DNA from: JBEKVE01 sp049514335
Lineage (GTDB): Bacteria; Actinomycetota; Acidimicrobiia; Acidimicrobiales; UBA8190
Direction of reading: 5' to 3'
NCBI GenBank assembly: GCA_049514335.1
Contig: JBEKVE010000005.1
Coordinates: forward strand, 1 to 44,613
Length of the DNA: 44,613 nucleotides
Shown: one piece after another, positions 33,431-41,245 of the stretch
Numbering within the stretch: position 1 is the stretch's first letter
Layout: every line of letters starts with the position of its first letter
Made by a program: the position numbers and the translations under genes
Notes under the pieces: model-generated
What the model was told of the DNA's origin: nothing
Seen by the model: the letters and a program-made list of their open reading frames with translations, nothing else
The model's database searches: none

Positions 33431-33847
33431 CTATCCGCGCTCGTCGTTGGCGAGCATGGCGTCGACCAGCTGCTCGACGAGGAGACGGTCCCGCTCGGAC
33501 AACCGTCTGAGCTTCACCCCCAACACTGACCCGTCCTCCCCCGCCCGGGCGGTCTCGGCGGGTGTGGAGGCGAGCGACGTCGGGCGGCGCGGCGATCGGC
33601 CGATGCGGGCGAGGACGTCCTCTACGGGGACCTCCAGTGCGCCGGCCACACGCTCGAGCACGTCGGGACTGGGGTTGGGCAGCAGACGGATGCCTCCGAT
33701 GGCCTCCTTGCGACCCGTCTCGAGGTCCCGCCACAGCGTCTCGGGCACCTTGGCCCGCCGGGCCGCGTCCCGTCGCCGCAGCCCGCGCTCCTCGCGCTGC
33801 TGCACGAGCCACCGCCCGAACTCCACCCATTGCTGCGATTCATCCAC
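33431..33847 (-). CDS. XRE-type helix-turn-helix regulator
   Basis: A 138-residue protein whose N-terminal half is a Cro/XRE-like DNA-binding domain: FGRWLVQQREERGLRRRDAA, then RAKVPETLWRDLETGRKE as the recognition helix region, followed by NPSPDVLERVAGALEVPVEDV. The C-terminal part is a linker plus a charged helix RLSERDRLLVEQLVDAML that might dimerise. The start is GTG at 33847; no strong Shine-Dalgarno is seen. It lies just before the LLM oxidoreductase gene and could regulate it. The target is not known. Confidence 0.8.
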   Translation of the reverse strand: MDESQQWVEFGRWLVQQREERGLRRRDAARRAKVPETLWRDLETGRKEAIGGIRLLPNPSPDVLERVAGALEVPVEDVLARIGRSPRRPTSLASTPAETARAGEDGSVLGVKLRRLSERDRLLVEQLVDAMLANDERG

Positions 33848-33950
33848 GCCAGAAGCGTGCCGGTTCCAGCTGGGCGAGTCCAGCCCCCCGCCTGTCGCTG
33901 GCGCACCGCGTGTCGGAAGGCCGTCCTCCGGCGGCGGCCGGTCCGAAACC

Positions 33951-34502
33951 TCAGGTGCGGAGCCCGTAGTGGGGCAGCCGGGCGGGGTCGATGCCGGCGC
34001 GCCGCGGGTTGGACGTGTCGCGCGCAGACAGCACGGGCGCGTCGATACCCCAGTCCGCTCCCACCTCGGGATCGTCCCACGCCAGTCCGAGCTCGTCGTT
34101 GGGGTTGTAGTAGCCGTCGACGAGGTACCACAGAAGGACATCGGTCAGGGACGCGAAGCCGTGGGCGACCCCGGGGGGGATGAACAAACCGTTGTCGCGC
34201 TCGCCGTCGAGGTCGATCGTGAGGGTGACGGCCTCGGTGGGCGAGCCCGCACGCAGGTCGTGCAGCACCACCCGGGCCGTGCCCCTGAGCACGTACCAGT
34301 AGTCGGCCTGGTGGAGGTGGTAGTGCAGCCCGACGACGGCGCCGGCCTGCTTCTCGGAGCGGTTCCCCTGGATCATCTCGCGGCCCAGGGGGAACCACGA
34401 GCGGCGGTAGGTCTCGACGAAGCGGCCTCGGGCGTCGCCGTGGGTGTCGGGCGTCACCAACGCGACGTCGGCGATGGTGTCGGAGAAGGCGATCTCGGGC
34501 AT
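33951..34502 (-). CDS. RmlC-like dTDP-4-dehydrorhamnose 3,5-epimerase family protein
   Basis: A 183-residue cupin of the sugar-nucleotide epimerase family. It has PDTHGDARGRFVETYRR, GNRSEKQAGAVVGLHYHLHQ (His of the active site), VRGT-type turn LRGTARVVLHDLRAGSPT, and FIPPGVAHGFASLTDVLLWY. The end reads YYNPNDELGLAWDDPEVGADW, the substrate-edge motif of RmlC. The start ATG at 34502 has TAGCCT 8 bases upstream. No other rhamnose genes are nearby, so it may act on another 4-keto sugar or be a non-epimerase member. It could feed the cell-wall glycans handled by LCP proteins, but this is speculative. Confidence 0.82.
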   Translation of the reverse strand: MPEIAFSDTIADVALVTPDTHGDARGRFVETYRRSWFPLGREMIQGNRSEKQAGAVVGLHYHLHQADYWYVLRGTARVVLHDLRAGSPTEAVTLTIDLDGERDNGLFIPPGVAHGFASLTDVLLWYLVDGYYNPNDELGLAWDDPEVGADWGIDAPVLSARDTSNPRRAGIDPARLPHYGLRT

Positions 34503-34529
34503 GGGGGTGCAGGCTACCGCCGCCGGGCT

Positions 34530-35111
34530 CTACGGCTCGAAGCGGCCGAAGCCACCTCGGTAGTAGACGAGGGGCCGGCCGGCGCGCACCCCCATGTCCT
34601 GGACGAGGCCGACAACCAATTCGTGGTCACCGGCGTCGTGGGCGCGCACGAAGGTGCATTCGACCCAGGCGAGCACCCCGTCGATCACCGGAGAACCGTT
34701 GCCGCCGGGTCGCCATCCCACGCCCCTGAACTTGTCGCCGCCCGACACGGCGAAGTCACGGCCGAGCGCCTCCTGGTCCTCGGCCAGGATGTTCACGCAG
34801 AACGCGCCGGCGGCGGCGATCCGGGGCCAGCTGGTGGAGCTCTTCCCCGGCGCCAGCGCCACGAGGGGCGGTTCGAGCGACAGCGACGTGAAGGCCTGGC
34901 ACGTGAACCCCACCGGGCCGTCCTCCTCCATGGCGGTCACGATGGTGACGCCGGTGACGAAGTGCCCGAGCACCTCCCGGAAACGGCCCGGGTCGACCGA
35001 TGGCGCGTCCGACGCCTCGAGGCCGTCCCCGAGTGCGCCGTCGGCGGGCAGCGCGTCGTCGTCCCCGCCCCTGCCAGGCCCCGAGGCCGCCTCGCGTTTC
35101 ACCTCGCCCAT
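34530..35111 (-). CDS. flavin reductase-like FMN-binding protein
   Basis: A 193-residue split-barrel flavin reductase. The domain begins at FREVLGHFVTGVTIVTAMEE and continues with PVGFTCQAFTSLSLEPPLVA, FCVNILAEDQEALGRDFAVS and VECTFVRAHDAGDHELVVG. It would reduce FMN or FAD with NAD(P)H, or be the partner of a two-component monooxygenase, for example the LLM protein two genes downstream. The start ATG at 35111 is behind a GAGGGTGAGGGT stretch; the frame stays open upstream through a Gly/Thr-rich repeat, so a longer N-terminus cannot be excluded. The first 45 residues (charged, Gly/Asp-rich) are not part of the domain. Confidence 0.83.
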   Translation of the reverse strand: MGEVKREAASGPGRGGDDDALPADGALGDGLEASDAPSVDPGRFREVLGHFVTGVTIVTAMEEDGPVGFTCQAFTSLSLEPPLVALAPGKSSTSWPRIAAAGAFCVNILAEDQEALGRDFAVSGGDKFRGVGWRPGGNGSPVIDGVLAWVECTFVRAHDAGDHELVVGLVQDMGVRAGRPLVYYRGGFGRFEP

Positions 35112-35184
35112 ACCCTCACCCTCGCCAGTCCCGCCGTGTCCGCCAGTCCCGCCGGTCTCGCCGTGTCCGGCGGCTCCGGTCCGT

Positions 35185-36027
35185 TCAGAGCTCGATCTCC
35201 AATCCTTCCCTGGCGGCGATGACGTCGTCGAGACGGCGGGCGTCCTTGTCGGCGCGGGCCTCCTCCAGCAGTCGATCGATGGCGTCGTCGTCGTGGAGCG
35301 GGTCGTGATGGAACATGGCCAGCTGCTTGGCGCCGGCGGCGGCGGCCACGTGCACGGCGTAGGAGACGGTGGAGTGGCCCCACGTGGCCTTGGCCCGGTA
35401 CTCCTCCTCGGTGTACTGCGCGTCATGGATCACGAGGTCGGCGCCGTCGCACAGCTCGAGCACCGACGCCGCCACGTGCGACCGGTCGTCGGGGGCCTGG
35501 TGATCGCTCACGAAGGCGACGGCGGCGCCACCTGCTTCGATGCGGAACCCGAGGGTGGTCCCGACATGGGGAACCCGCCGCACCACGACCTTGGCCGATC
35601 CCACCCCGACGGCGTCGTCGGCGACCTCGTGGAATTGGATGCTGCCCTGCAGCTCGTGCACCTGCACGGGGAAGAACGGCGGCTTCACCACCCGGTCGAT
35701 GGCGTCGTGCAGGGAGCCGTCGAGCTGCGGCGGCCCGAAGACCTCCATGCGACCACCCTCACGCAACAGCGGCGTGCAGAAGGGGAGGCCGATGATGTGG
35801 TCCCAGTGCAGGTGCGACAAGAAGGCCGTTACCTCGACCGGGGCCCCAGGCCCGTAGCGCGCCTCGAGCGCGTGGCCGAGAGGGCGCAGTCCCGTACCCA
35901 GGTCGAGGACGATCGGCGCCTCGTTGCCCACCTCGACGGTCACACACGCTGTATTGCCGCCATAGCGGACATAGTGCCGACCCGAGCACGGGCACGATCC
36001 CCGGACCCCGTAGAACGTGACTCGCAG
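35185..36027 (-). CDS. metallo-beta-lactamase-fold hydrolase, probable CTG start
   Basis: A 280-residue MBL-fold protein. The zinc motif is SHLHWDHIIG; later ligands are in FVSDHQAP, VIHDAQYT and the final His in AMFHHDP. The family N-terminus (RVTFYGVRGSCPC, GRHYVRYGGNTACV) is complete only if translation starts at CTG 36025-36027. It stands where MR would stand, after AGAGGGGGT and 6 bases. The frame is closed 33 bases further up, with no ATG, GTG or TTG before the conserved motif. Starting at the GTG at 35943 would remove 28 conserved residues. It may be a phosphodiesterase or RNase-Z-like hydrolase; the substrate is unknown. Confidence 0.82.
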   Translation of the reverse strand: MRVTFYGVRGSCPCSGRHYVRYGGNTACVTVEVGNEAPIVLDLGTGLRPLGHALEARYGPGAPVEVTAFLSHLHWDHIIGLPFCTPLLREGGRMEVFGPPQLDGSLHDAIDRVVKPPFFPVQVHELQGSIQFHEVADDAVGVGSAKVVVRRVPHVGTTLGFRIEAGGAAVAFVSDHQAPDDRSHVAASVLELCDGADLVIHDAQYTEEEYRAKATWGHSTVSYAVHVAAAAGAKQLAMFHHDPLHDDDAIDRLLEEARADKDARRLDDVIAAREGLEIEL

Positions 36028-36137
36028 CGCACGACCCCCTCTGTCTCCCCCCGGGACGTCTCACTCTTTCCGACCGTTTGAGTCCGCCCCGGCCGGGCTG
36101 CCGGGAGCCCTGTCGGCGCCGACACTACCCTGCGCCC

Positions 36138-37007
36138 ATGCAGCAGCGGACGGTCGCCGTGGACGGCCTCGCATTCTCGTACCTGGAGGCGGGCCCGGCG
36201 CACGGCCCGCTCGCCCTGTGCCTCCACGGCTTCCCCGACACCGCCCATACCTGGCGGCACCTGCTGCCCGCCCTGGCCGGTGCTGGGTACCACGCCGTTG
36301 CGCCATGGATGCGGGGCTACGCACCCACCGCCGTGCCCGCCGACGGGAACTACCAGGTTGGCGCCCTGGCCACTGACGCCAACGCGCTCCACCAGGCGTT
36401 CGGAGCCGGCGCTGACGCCGTCCTGGTCGGCCACGACTGGGGCGCCTTCGCGTCCTACGGCGCGGCGACCCTCGAGCCGGACCGCTGGCGGCGGGTGGTC
36501 ACCGTGGCCGTTCCCCCGGTGGCTGCCTCAGCCGGCTCGTTCTTCACCTACGCCCAGCTGAAGCGGAGCTTCTACGTCTTTCTCTTCCAGCTCCCCCTGG
36601 CCGAGATGGCGCTGGCGGTGGACGACCTCGCCTTCCTGGACGGCCTGTGGGCGGACTGGTCCCCGGGCTACGACGCCACCTGGGACCTGTCCCAGGTGAA
36701 GCGGGCGCTCGGATCGCCCGAGCATCTGGCAGCGGCCATCGGCTACTACCGGGCGGCGTTCGACCCCACCCATCACGACCCCGCCTACGACGAGGCGCAG
36801 GCGGCGTCGGCCGGAGCGCCGCCCCAGCCCACCTTGTACTTCCACGGTGCCGACGACGGGTGCATGACCGTCGCCGTCGTGGACGATCTCGACACCGTCC
36901 TTGCGCCCGGCTCGGAGCACGTCACGGTGCCCGGCGCCGGGCATTTCCTCCATCTCGAGCAACCGGAGCTGGTGGCCGAACGCGTGCTGCGCTTCCTTCG
37001 CGCCTGA
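36138..37007 (+). CDS. alpha/beta hydrolase (epoxide hydrolase/haloalkane dehalogenase-like)
   Basis: A 289-residue alpha/beta hydrolase. The oxyanion motif is LHGFPDTAHTWRHLLP, and the nucleophile elbow is VLVGHDWGAFASYG, with Asp instead of Ser, which is typical of epoxide hydrolases and haloalkane dehalogenases. The catalytic acid is near FHGADDGCM and the His in VPGAGHFLHLEQPELV. The start ATG at 36138 has TACCCT 6 bases upstream. It stands alone on the plus strand between minus-strand genes. The cap-domain tyrosines that would decide between epoxide and halide substrates were not assigned. Confidence 0.85.
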   Translation: MQQRTVAVDGLAFSYLEAGPAHGPLALCLHGFPDTAHTWRHLLPALAGAGYHAVAPWMRGYAPTAVPADGNYQVGALATDANALHQAFGAGADAVLVGHDWGAFASYGAATLEPDRWRRVVTVAVPPVAASAGSFFTYAQLKRSFYVFLFQLPLAEMALAVDDLAFLDGLWADWSPGYDATWDLSQVKRALGSPEHLAAAIGYYRAAFDPTHHDPAYDEAQAASAGAPPQPTLYFHGADDGCMTVAVVDDLDTVLAPGSEHVTVPGAGHFLHLEQPELVAERVLRFLRA

Positions 37008-37026
37008 ACCCCCCGGGGGTGTGGGC

Positions 37027-37911
37027 TCAGGGCAGCCGCAACACGCCCCCGGGCCCTCGCCGGGCGAGCCCCTCGGCCACGAGGCCGGCGGCGACGCGCC
37101 GCGCCCGATCGGGATCCTCGGGCCACCCACACGACGCCGCCAGCGCGCCGCGGCCCACCGGCCCGTGGCGCAGAGCGTCCACCAGCCGACCACGGCCCTG
37201 GCGGTCCGAACCCTCGAAGCGGGCCTGACGGGCCGGGGTCCGGGCCGGGTCCTCGGAGCCGTGCGGGGCGTTGCGCCACACGCAGCGCCGGGCCAGGGGG
37301 CAGGCGCCGCACGCCGGGGCGCGACCGGCGCAGACGACCGCGCCCAGCTCCATGAGGGCCTGGTTCCATTCCCATGCCCGTCCCCGGGGCACGAGCGCGT
37401 CGGCCAAGGACTGCGCCGCGCCTCCGGCGACGGGCGCGCCGGCCACGGCGCGGGCGAGGACGCGCCCCACGTTGACGTCGACCACGGCGTACTCGAGCTC
37501 GAAGGCGAAGACGAGCACGGCCCGGGCCGTGTACGGCCCGATACCGGGGAGGGCCTGCAGGGCGTCGAGGTCGGCGGGGACCTCCCCACCGTGTCGCTCG
37601 ACGACCGCCTGTGCCGCCCGGTGCAGGTCGCGCCCCCGGCGGTTGTACCCCAGTCCCTGCCACGCCTGCAGCACCGCACCGGTCTCCGCCGCGGCGCACG
37701 CCCGGGGGGTGGGGAACTGATCGACGAAGCGGGTGTAGGGCTCGACCACGCGCGTCGCCTGCGTCTGCTGCAGCATGACCTCGCTCACCATGACGGCCCA
37801 GGGGTCACGCGTGGCGCGCCACGGCAGCGGGCGCAGGCCGTGCTCGGCGAAGCGCAGCACCGCCCGGTGCAGCGCCCGCCGTGTCGGGCCCGCCGGTGCT
37901 GCGGTGCTCAC
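37027..37911 (-). CDS. mutY: A/G-specific adenine glycosylase MutY, short form
   Basis: A 294-residue DNA repair glycosylase that removes adenine opposite 8-oxoguanine. It has LPWRATRDPWAVMVSEVMLQ (catalytic Glu region), the helix-hairpin-helix LPGIGPYTARAV, the catalytic Asp in VVDVNVGRV, and a [4Fe-4S] motif with Cys spacing C-x6-C-x2-C-x5-C in VCAGRAPACGACPLARRCV. The C-terminal NUDIX-like domain that reads 8-oxoG is missing; after the cluster come only about 80 residues. The start is GTG at 37911, in a GTGA overlap with the MaoC gene. It is an Fe-S client of the Suf system encoded in the window. Confidence 0.9.
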   Translation of the reverse strand: MSTAAPAGPTRRALHRAVLRFAEHGLRPLPWRATRDPWAVMVSEVMLQQTQATRVVEPYTRFVDQFPTPRACAAAETGAVLQAWQGLGYNRRGRDLHRAAQAVVERHGGEVPADLDALQALPGIGPYTARAVLVFAFELEYAVVDVNVGRVLARAVAGAPVAGGAAQSLADALVPRGRAWEWNQALMELGAVVCAGRAPACGACPLARRCVWRNAPHGSEDPARTPARQARFEGSDRQGRGRLVDALRHGPVGRGALAASCGWPEDPDRARRVAAGLVAEGLARRGPGGVLRLP

Positions 37912-38420
37912 TCCCAGACGTCGTCCCCGTAGGGGCGCCGGCGGGCGGGTGCCGCCTCTGCCTTCCACACCATGAGCTTGCGTCGGAAGAAGCACACCTC
38001 CTCACCGCGCTGGTTGAAGCCCTTGGTCGCGACCGTGACGATGCCGCGGTCGGGCTTGGAGCTCGAGGCCACCTTGTCGATGACGCGCGTCTCGGCATAG
38101 ATGGTGTCGCCGTGAAAGGTGGGGAACCGGTGCACGAGTGACTCCACCTCGAGGTTGGCGATGCACGACCCGCTCACGTCGGGGACGCTCATGCCGAGGA
38201 CGAGCGAGTACACCAGGTTGCCGACGACCACGTTCTTTCCGTGCACCGTCTCGTGCTCGGCGAACCACTCGTTGATGTGCAGGGGGTGGTGGTTCATGGT
38301 GATCATGCAGAACAGATGATCGTCGTACTCGGTGACGGTCTTGCCCGGCCAGTGCCGGTAGACGTCGCCGGGTTCGAAGTCCTCGAAGTACCGGCCGAAT
38401 GGCCGCTCGTAGGTCGTCAC
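37908..38420 (-). CDS. MaoC-like hotdog dehydratase
   Basis: A 170-residue hotdog-fold protein. The hydratase motif is seen as YDDHLFCMITMNHHPLHINEWFAEH, containing the Asp/His pair of the R-specific enoyl-CoA hydratase family, and VGNLVYSLVLGMSVPDVSG follows. It would hydrate enoyl-CoA or a mesaconyl/other acyl-CoA ester. The start is GTG at 38420, overlapping the stop of the upstream gene (GTGA), and its own stop overlaps the mutY start. With the CitE-like lyase at 41246-42184, a role in C4-C5 acyl-CoA breakdown (mesaconyl-CoA hydratase with a malyl/citramalyl-CoA-type lyase) is possible but not shown. Confidence 0.85.
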   Translation of the reverse strand: MTTYERPFGRYFEDFEPGDVYRHWPGKTVTEYDDHLFCMITMNHHPLHINEWFAEHETVHGKNVVVGNLVYSLVLGMSVPDVSGSCIANLEVESLVHRFPTFHGDTIYAETRVIDKVASSSKPDRGIVTVATKGFNQRGEEVCFFRRKLMVWKAEAAPARRRPYGDDVWE

Positions 38421-38845
38421 GCCTCAGGCCTCGGACGCGTGGTGAAACCGAGCGCCCAATCGGCGTCGGACTCGCCGTCGATCGACAGGCGCCAGGTGTA
38501 GCGGTTCCCCGCCTGCAGCGGGAGCGGGCCCAGGTTCACCGCCAGTGCCACGTCGATCGGGGTCCCGACCGGGACGGTGGTGGGGCGCACGACGTTGAAC
38601 TCGCCGCGTACCTCGACGGGATGGGTCCCTTCGGGCGTCTCCACCATGACAGGGCCGCCGTCGGCGTCCTCGAGGTAGAGCTCCCAGTGGTGGACCTGCT
38701 CGGCCTCGTTCCACCCGACGTCGATCTTGAGCGCGATGGCCGACGGCATGGGGTCGGGGCCCGTCAGGGACCACCCGCCCCCGAGCACGAACAGCTTGCC
38801 GTCGGCGACCTGCGCCGAGTCGCACAACAACATCGTCACCCTCAC
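38417..38845 (-). CDS. conserved hypothetical protein, beta-rich
   Basis: A 142-residue protein beginning MRVTMLLCDSAQVADGKLFV, then GGGWSLTGPDPMPSAIALKI. The alternating hydrophobic pattern (WELYLEDADGG, DVALAVNLGPLPLQAG, YTWRLSIDGES) suggests a small beta-sandwich. It has no signal peptide or metal motif. The start GTG at 38845 has TAGCCT 7 bases upstream, so it probably starts a leaderless operon of this gene, the MaoC gene and mutY. I do not assign a function. Confidence 0.75.
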   Translation of the reverse strand: MRVTMLLCDSAQVADGKLFVLGGGWSLTGPDPMPSAIALKIDVGWNEAEQVHHWELYLEDADGGPVMVETPEGTHPVEVRGEFNVVRPTTVPVGTPIDVALAVNLGPLPLQAGNRYTWRLSIDGESDADWALGFTTRPRPEA

Positions 38846-38879
38846 GTCGAGCAGGCTACAGCCGGTAGCGTCTGGCTCT

Positions 38880-39539
38880 GTGCCCGACGCCCTGCGCGAC
38901 GACGTCTACCGCCGGCCGCTGGCCACCGCGCTCGAGCGGCTCGGTATCGGTCCGGGGTGGCGCTGCGTGGACGTGGGAGCCGGAGGCGGAGACGTGTCGG
39001 TGGCCCTGGCGGAGATCGTGGGCCACGACGGGCGCGTCTATGCCGTGGACAGCGACCCCGGCGCCCGCGACGAGGCGGCCGCGGCGGCGGCGGCGTTCAG
39101 CCAGGTCCTCGCCGTCACCCAGGCGGGCGAGGACCTCCTGCTGCCCGAGGCTGTCGACTTGGCGTTCTGCCGGTTCCTCCTCATGCACGTGGTGGAGCCG
39201 AACGTGGTGCTGCGCCGCATGCAGGAGGCGGTCCGACCGGGGGGATGGGTGGTGGCGCAGGAGCCCATCACCTCCGCCGGCCGGGTGGGGGGCACCCCCC
39301 TGTCGATGCCCGACGCCCGCCACCCCGACGTCGGGGCCCTGCTGCCCGCGCTCGTCAGCCAGGCCGGCCTCGAGATCGTGGACGCCTGGGCCGAGGCGCC
39401 GGCGGGCGTGGGTCCGGGTCCGGTGACCGACTACCTGGCCTCGCTCACCGGGGTGGACCCCGGCGACGACCCGGTGGTGCTGCCCCCGCTCGTCACGGTC
39501 ATCGGGCGCGTGCCGGGGGGACCCGGCGCCGATGGGTAG
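38880..39539 (+). CDS. SAM-dependent methyltransferase
   Basis: A 219-residue class-I methyltransferase. Motif I is CVDVGAGGGDVSVALAEIVG, the acidic end of strand 2 is VYAVDSDP, and motif III/IV lies around EAVDLAFCRFLLMHVVEP, followed by RPGGWVVAQEP. The N-terminus starts with PDALRDDVYRRPLATALERL. GTG at 38880 is chosen because TAGCGT lies 8 bases upstream, and earlier in-frame codons would run into the divergent gene's promoter. It is followed after 12 bases by an acyl-CoA dehydrogenase gene. The substrate is not known. Confidence 0.83.
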   Translation: MPDALRDDVYRRPLATALERLGIGPGWRCVDVGAGGGDVSVALAEIVGHDGRVYAVDSDPGARDEAAAAAAAFSQVLAVTQAGEDLLLPEAVDLAFCRFLLMHVVEPNVVLRRMQEAVRPGGWVVAQEPITSAGRVGGTPLSMPDARHPDVGALLPALVSQAGLEIVDAWAEAPAGVGPGPVTDYLASLTGVDPGDDPVVLPPLVTVIGRVPGGPGADG

Positions 39540-39551
39540 CCTCGACCTCCC

Positions 39552-41174
39552 ATGACCGGACCCGCCGCCCCCGATCTCGAGGCCGCCGCCGGCGCCGTCG
39601 ACGTGGCGGCCTCGGTGGTGACCGGCGCGGCGCGCGCCGTGGCGGAGGCGGGGGGACCCGACAGGGACCAGGTGGTGGCCTACGACCTGGCCCATGCCGC
39701 CGCCGGGGTGCGCGCCGCGCGCGCCGCCGTCGCCTACGGCGGGCACGGTCCGGTGGAGGCCGGACTGGCCTGCGCCTTCGTGGCCGACGCCCTCGCCGAT
39801 CTCGCCGCCCGCCTCGTCGGACGCGAGACGGCCTTCGGCACCACGCCCGACTGGCTCGCCCCGGCCCGCTCCTTCCTGGGCGCCTTCCGCCATCCCGCCT
39901 TCCTGGCGGGCCTGGCCGGCGTCGAAGGCGACCGGCATCTCGACGCCGACTTCGAGCTCGTACGCGAGACCTTCCACCGCTTCGCCGAGGAGCAGATCCG
40001 TCCCCACGCCGAGCACATCCACCGCACCAACGCCGACATCCCCGAGGAGATCATCTCCGGCCTGGCCGACATGGGGGCGCTCGGCCTGTCGATCCCCGAG
40101 GAGTACGGCGGGTTCGCGTCGGGCGGGGAGAGCGACTACCTCGGCATGGTGGTGGCCACCGAGGAGCTGTCGTGGGGCTCGCTGGGTGCGGGGGGCTCGC
40201 TCATCACCCGCCCCGAGATCCTGAGCCGTGCCCTCGTGGCCGGGGGGACCGAGGCCCAGAAGCAGCGTTGGCTGCCGCTGCTCGCGTCCGGAGAAGTCAT
40301 GAACGCAGTGGCCGTCACCGAGCCGGACTTCGGGTCCGACGTCGCCTCGGTCGTCACCGCCGCGTCGCGCACCGCGGGCGGGTGGCTCATCAACGGTGTG
40401 AAGACGTGGTGCACCTTCGCAGCGCGCGCCGACGTGCTCATGCTGCTCGCCCGTACCGATCCCGACCGCGCCAAGGCCCACCGCGGTCTGTCGCTGTTCG
40501 TGGTGGAGAAGCCCCGCGGCGACGGGGGTGGCTTCGTGTTCACCCAGGATGCGGCGGCCCAGTCCCGCCGCGACCCCCCGGGGCGCATGGAGGGCCGGCC
40601 CATCGACACGCTCGGCTATCGCGGTATGCACTCCTACGAGATCGCGTTCGAGAACTGGTTCGTGCCCGATGCCGACCTGGTGGGCGGCGAGGCGGGCGTG
40701 GGGCGGGGCTTCTACTCCCAGATGGCGGGCTTCGAGAACGGCCGACTGCAGACCGCAGCACGGGCCCTCGGTGTGATGCAGGCCGCCTACGAGGCGGCCA
40801 CCGCCTATGCCGGGGACCGCGTCGTGTTCGGCCGACCCATCGCCGACTACCAGCTCACCCAGGCCAAGCTGGCGCGCATGGCGGTGCTGATCCAGGTGGC
40901 GAGGCAGTTCTCGTACCAGGTGGCGCGGCTCATGGCCAAGGGCGAAGGCACGCTCGAGGCGTCCATGTTGAAGGCGTACGTGTGCCGGGCGGCGGAGTGG
41001 GTGACGCGCGAGGCCATGCAGATCCACGGGGGCATGGGCTACGCCGAGGAGTTCGCCGTGAGCCGCTACTTCGTCGACGCCCGCGTCCTGTCGATCTTCG
41101 AAGGGGCCGACGAGACGCTCGCCCTCAAGGTGGTGGCGCGCCGCCTGGTGGAGGAAGCCACCGCGTCGGGATAA
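39552..41174 (+). CDS. acyl-CoA dehydrogenase with N-terminal extension
   Basis: A 540-residue FAD-dependent acyl-CoA dehydrogenase. The core runs from about residue 130: the FAD/substrate motif MNAVAVTEPDFGSDV, the VTxASRTAGGWLINGVKTWC strand, then TAARALGVMQAAYEAATAYA with the RVVFGRPIADYQLTQAKLA helix, and the C-terminal YAEEFAVSRYFVDARVLSIFEGADE, whose Glu is the likely catalytic base. The extra N-terminal 130 residues form Ala-rich helices absent from short-chain members, which resembles long-form enzymes. An insertion between the FVVEKPRGDGGG and RDPPGRMEGRPID segments is also long. The start ATG is 12 bases after the methyltransferase stop. Confidence 0.88.
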   Translation: MTGPAAPDLEAAAGAVDVAASVVTGAARAVAEAGGPDRDQVVAYDLAHAAAGVRAARAAVAYGGHGPVEAGLACAFVADALADLAARLVGRETAFGTTPDWLAPARSFLGAFRHPAFLAGLAGVEGDRHLDADFELVRETFHRFAEEQIRPHAEHIHRTNADIPEEIISGLADMGALGLSIPEEYGGFASGGESDYLGMVVATEELSWGSLGAGGSLITRPEILSRALVAGGTEAQKQRWLPLLASGEVMNAVAVTEPDFGSDVASVVTAASRTAGGWLINGVKTWCTFAARADVLMLLARTDPDRAKAHRGLSLFVVEKPRGDGGGFVFTQDAAAQSRRDPPGRMEGRPIDTLGYRGMHSYEIAFENWFVPDADLVGGEAGVGRGFYSQMAGFENGRLQTAARALGVMQAAYEAATAYAGDRVVFGRPIADYQLTQAKLARMAVLIQVARQFSYQVARLMAKGEGTLEASMLKAYVCRAAEWVTREAMQIHGGMGYAEEFAVSRYFVDARVLSIFEGADETLALKVVARRLVEEATASG

Positions 41175-41224
41175 CTGGGCCTCCGGGCTGGGCTTACGGG
41201 CTGGGCTTCCGGACTGGGCGCCGG
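41174..41224. repeat. 13-bp tandem repeat between convergent genes
   Basis: Three units of the form RCTGGGC-YTNCGG occur at 41174-41186, 41187-41199 and 41200-41212, with a partial fourth (to 41224). The run begins at the last base of the acyl-CoA dehydrogenase stop codon and is followed by a hairpin. Confidence 0.75.
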
Positions 41225-41238
41225 CTCGGAGCGGCGCC
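41217..41238. terminator. hairpin between acyl-CoA dehydrogenase and CitE-like gene
   Basis: GGCGCCG (41217-41223) pairs with CGGCGCC (41232-41238) across an 8-base loop. It lies between two gene ends, overlapping the end of the tandem repeat. No T tract follows, so termination is only plausible. Confidence 0.4.
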
Positions 41239-41245
41239 GCCGGAC

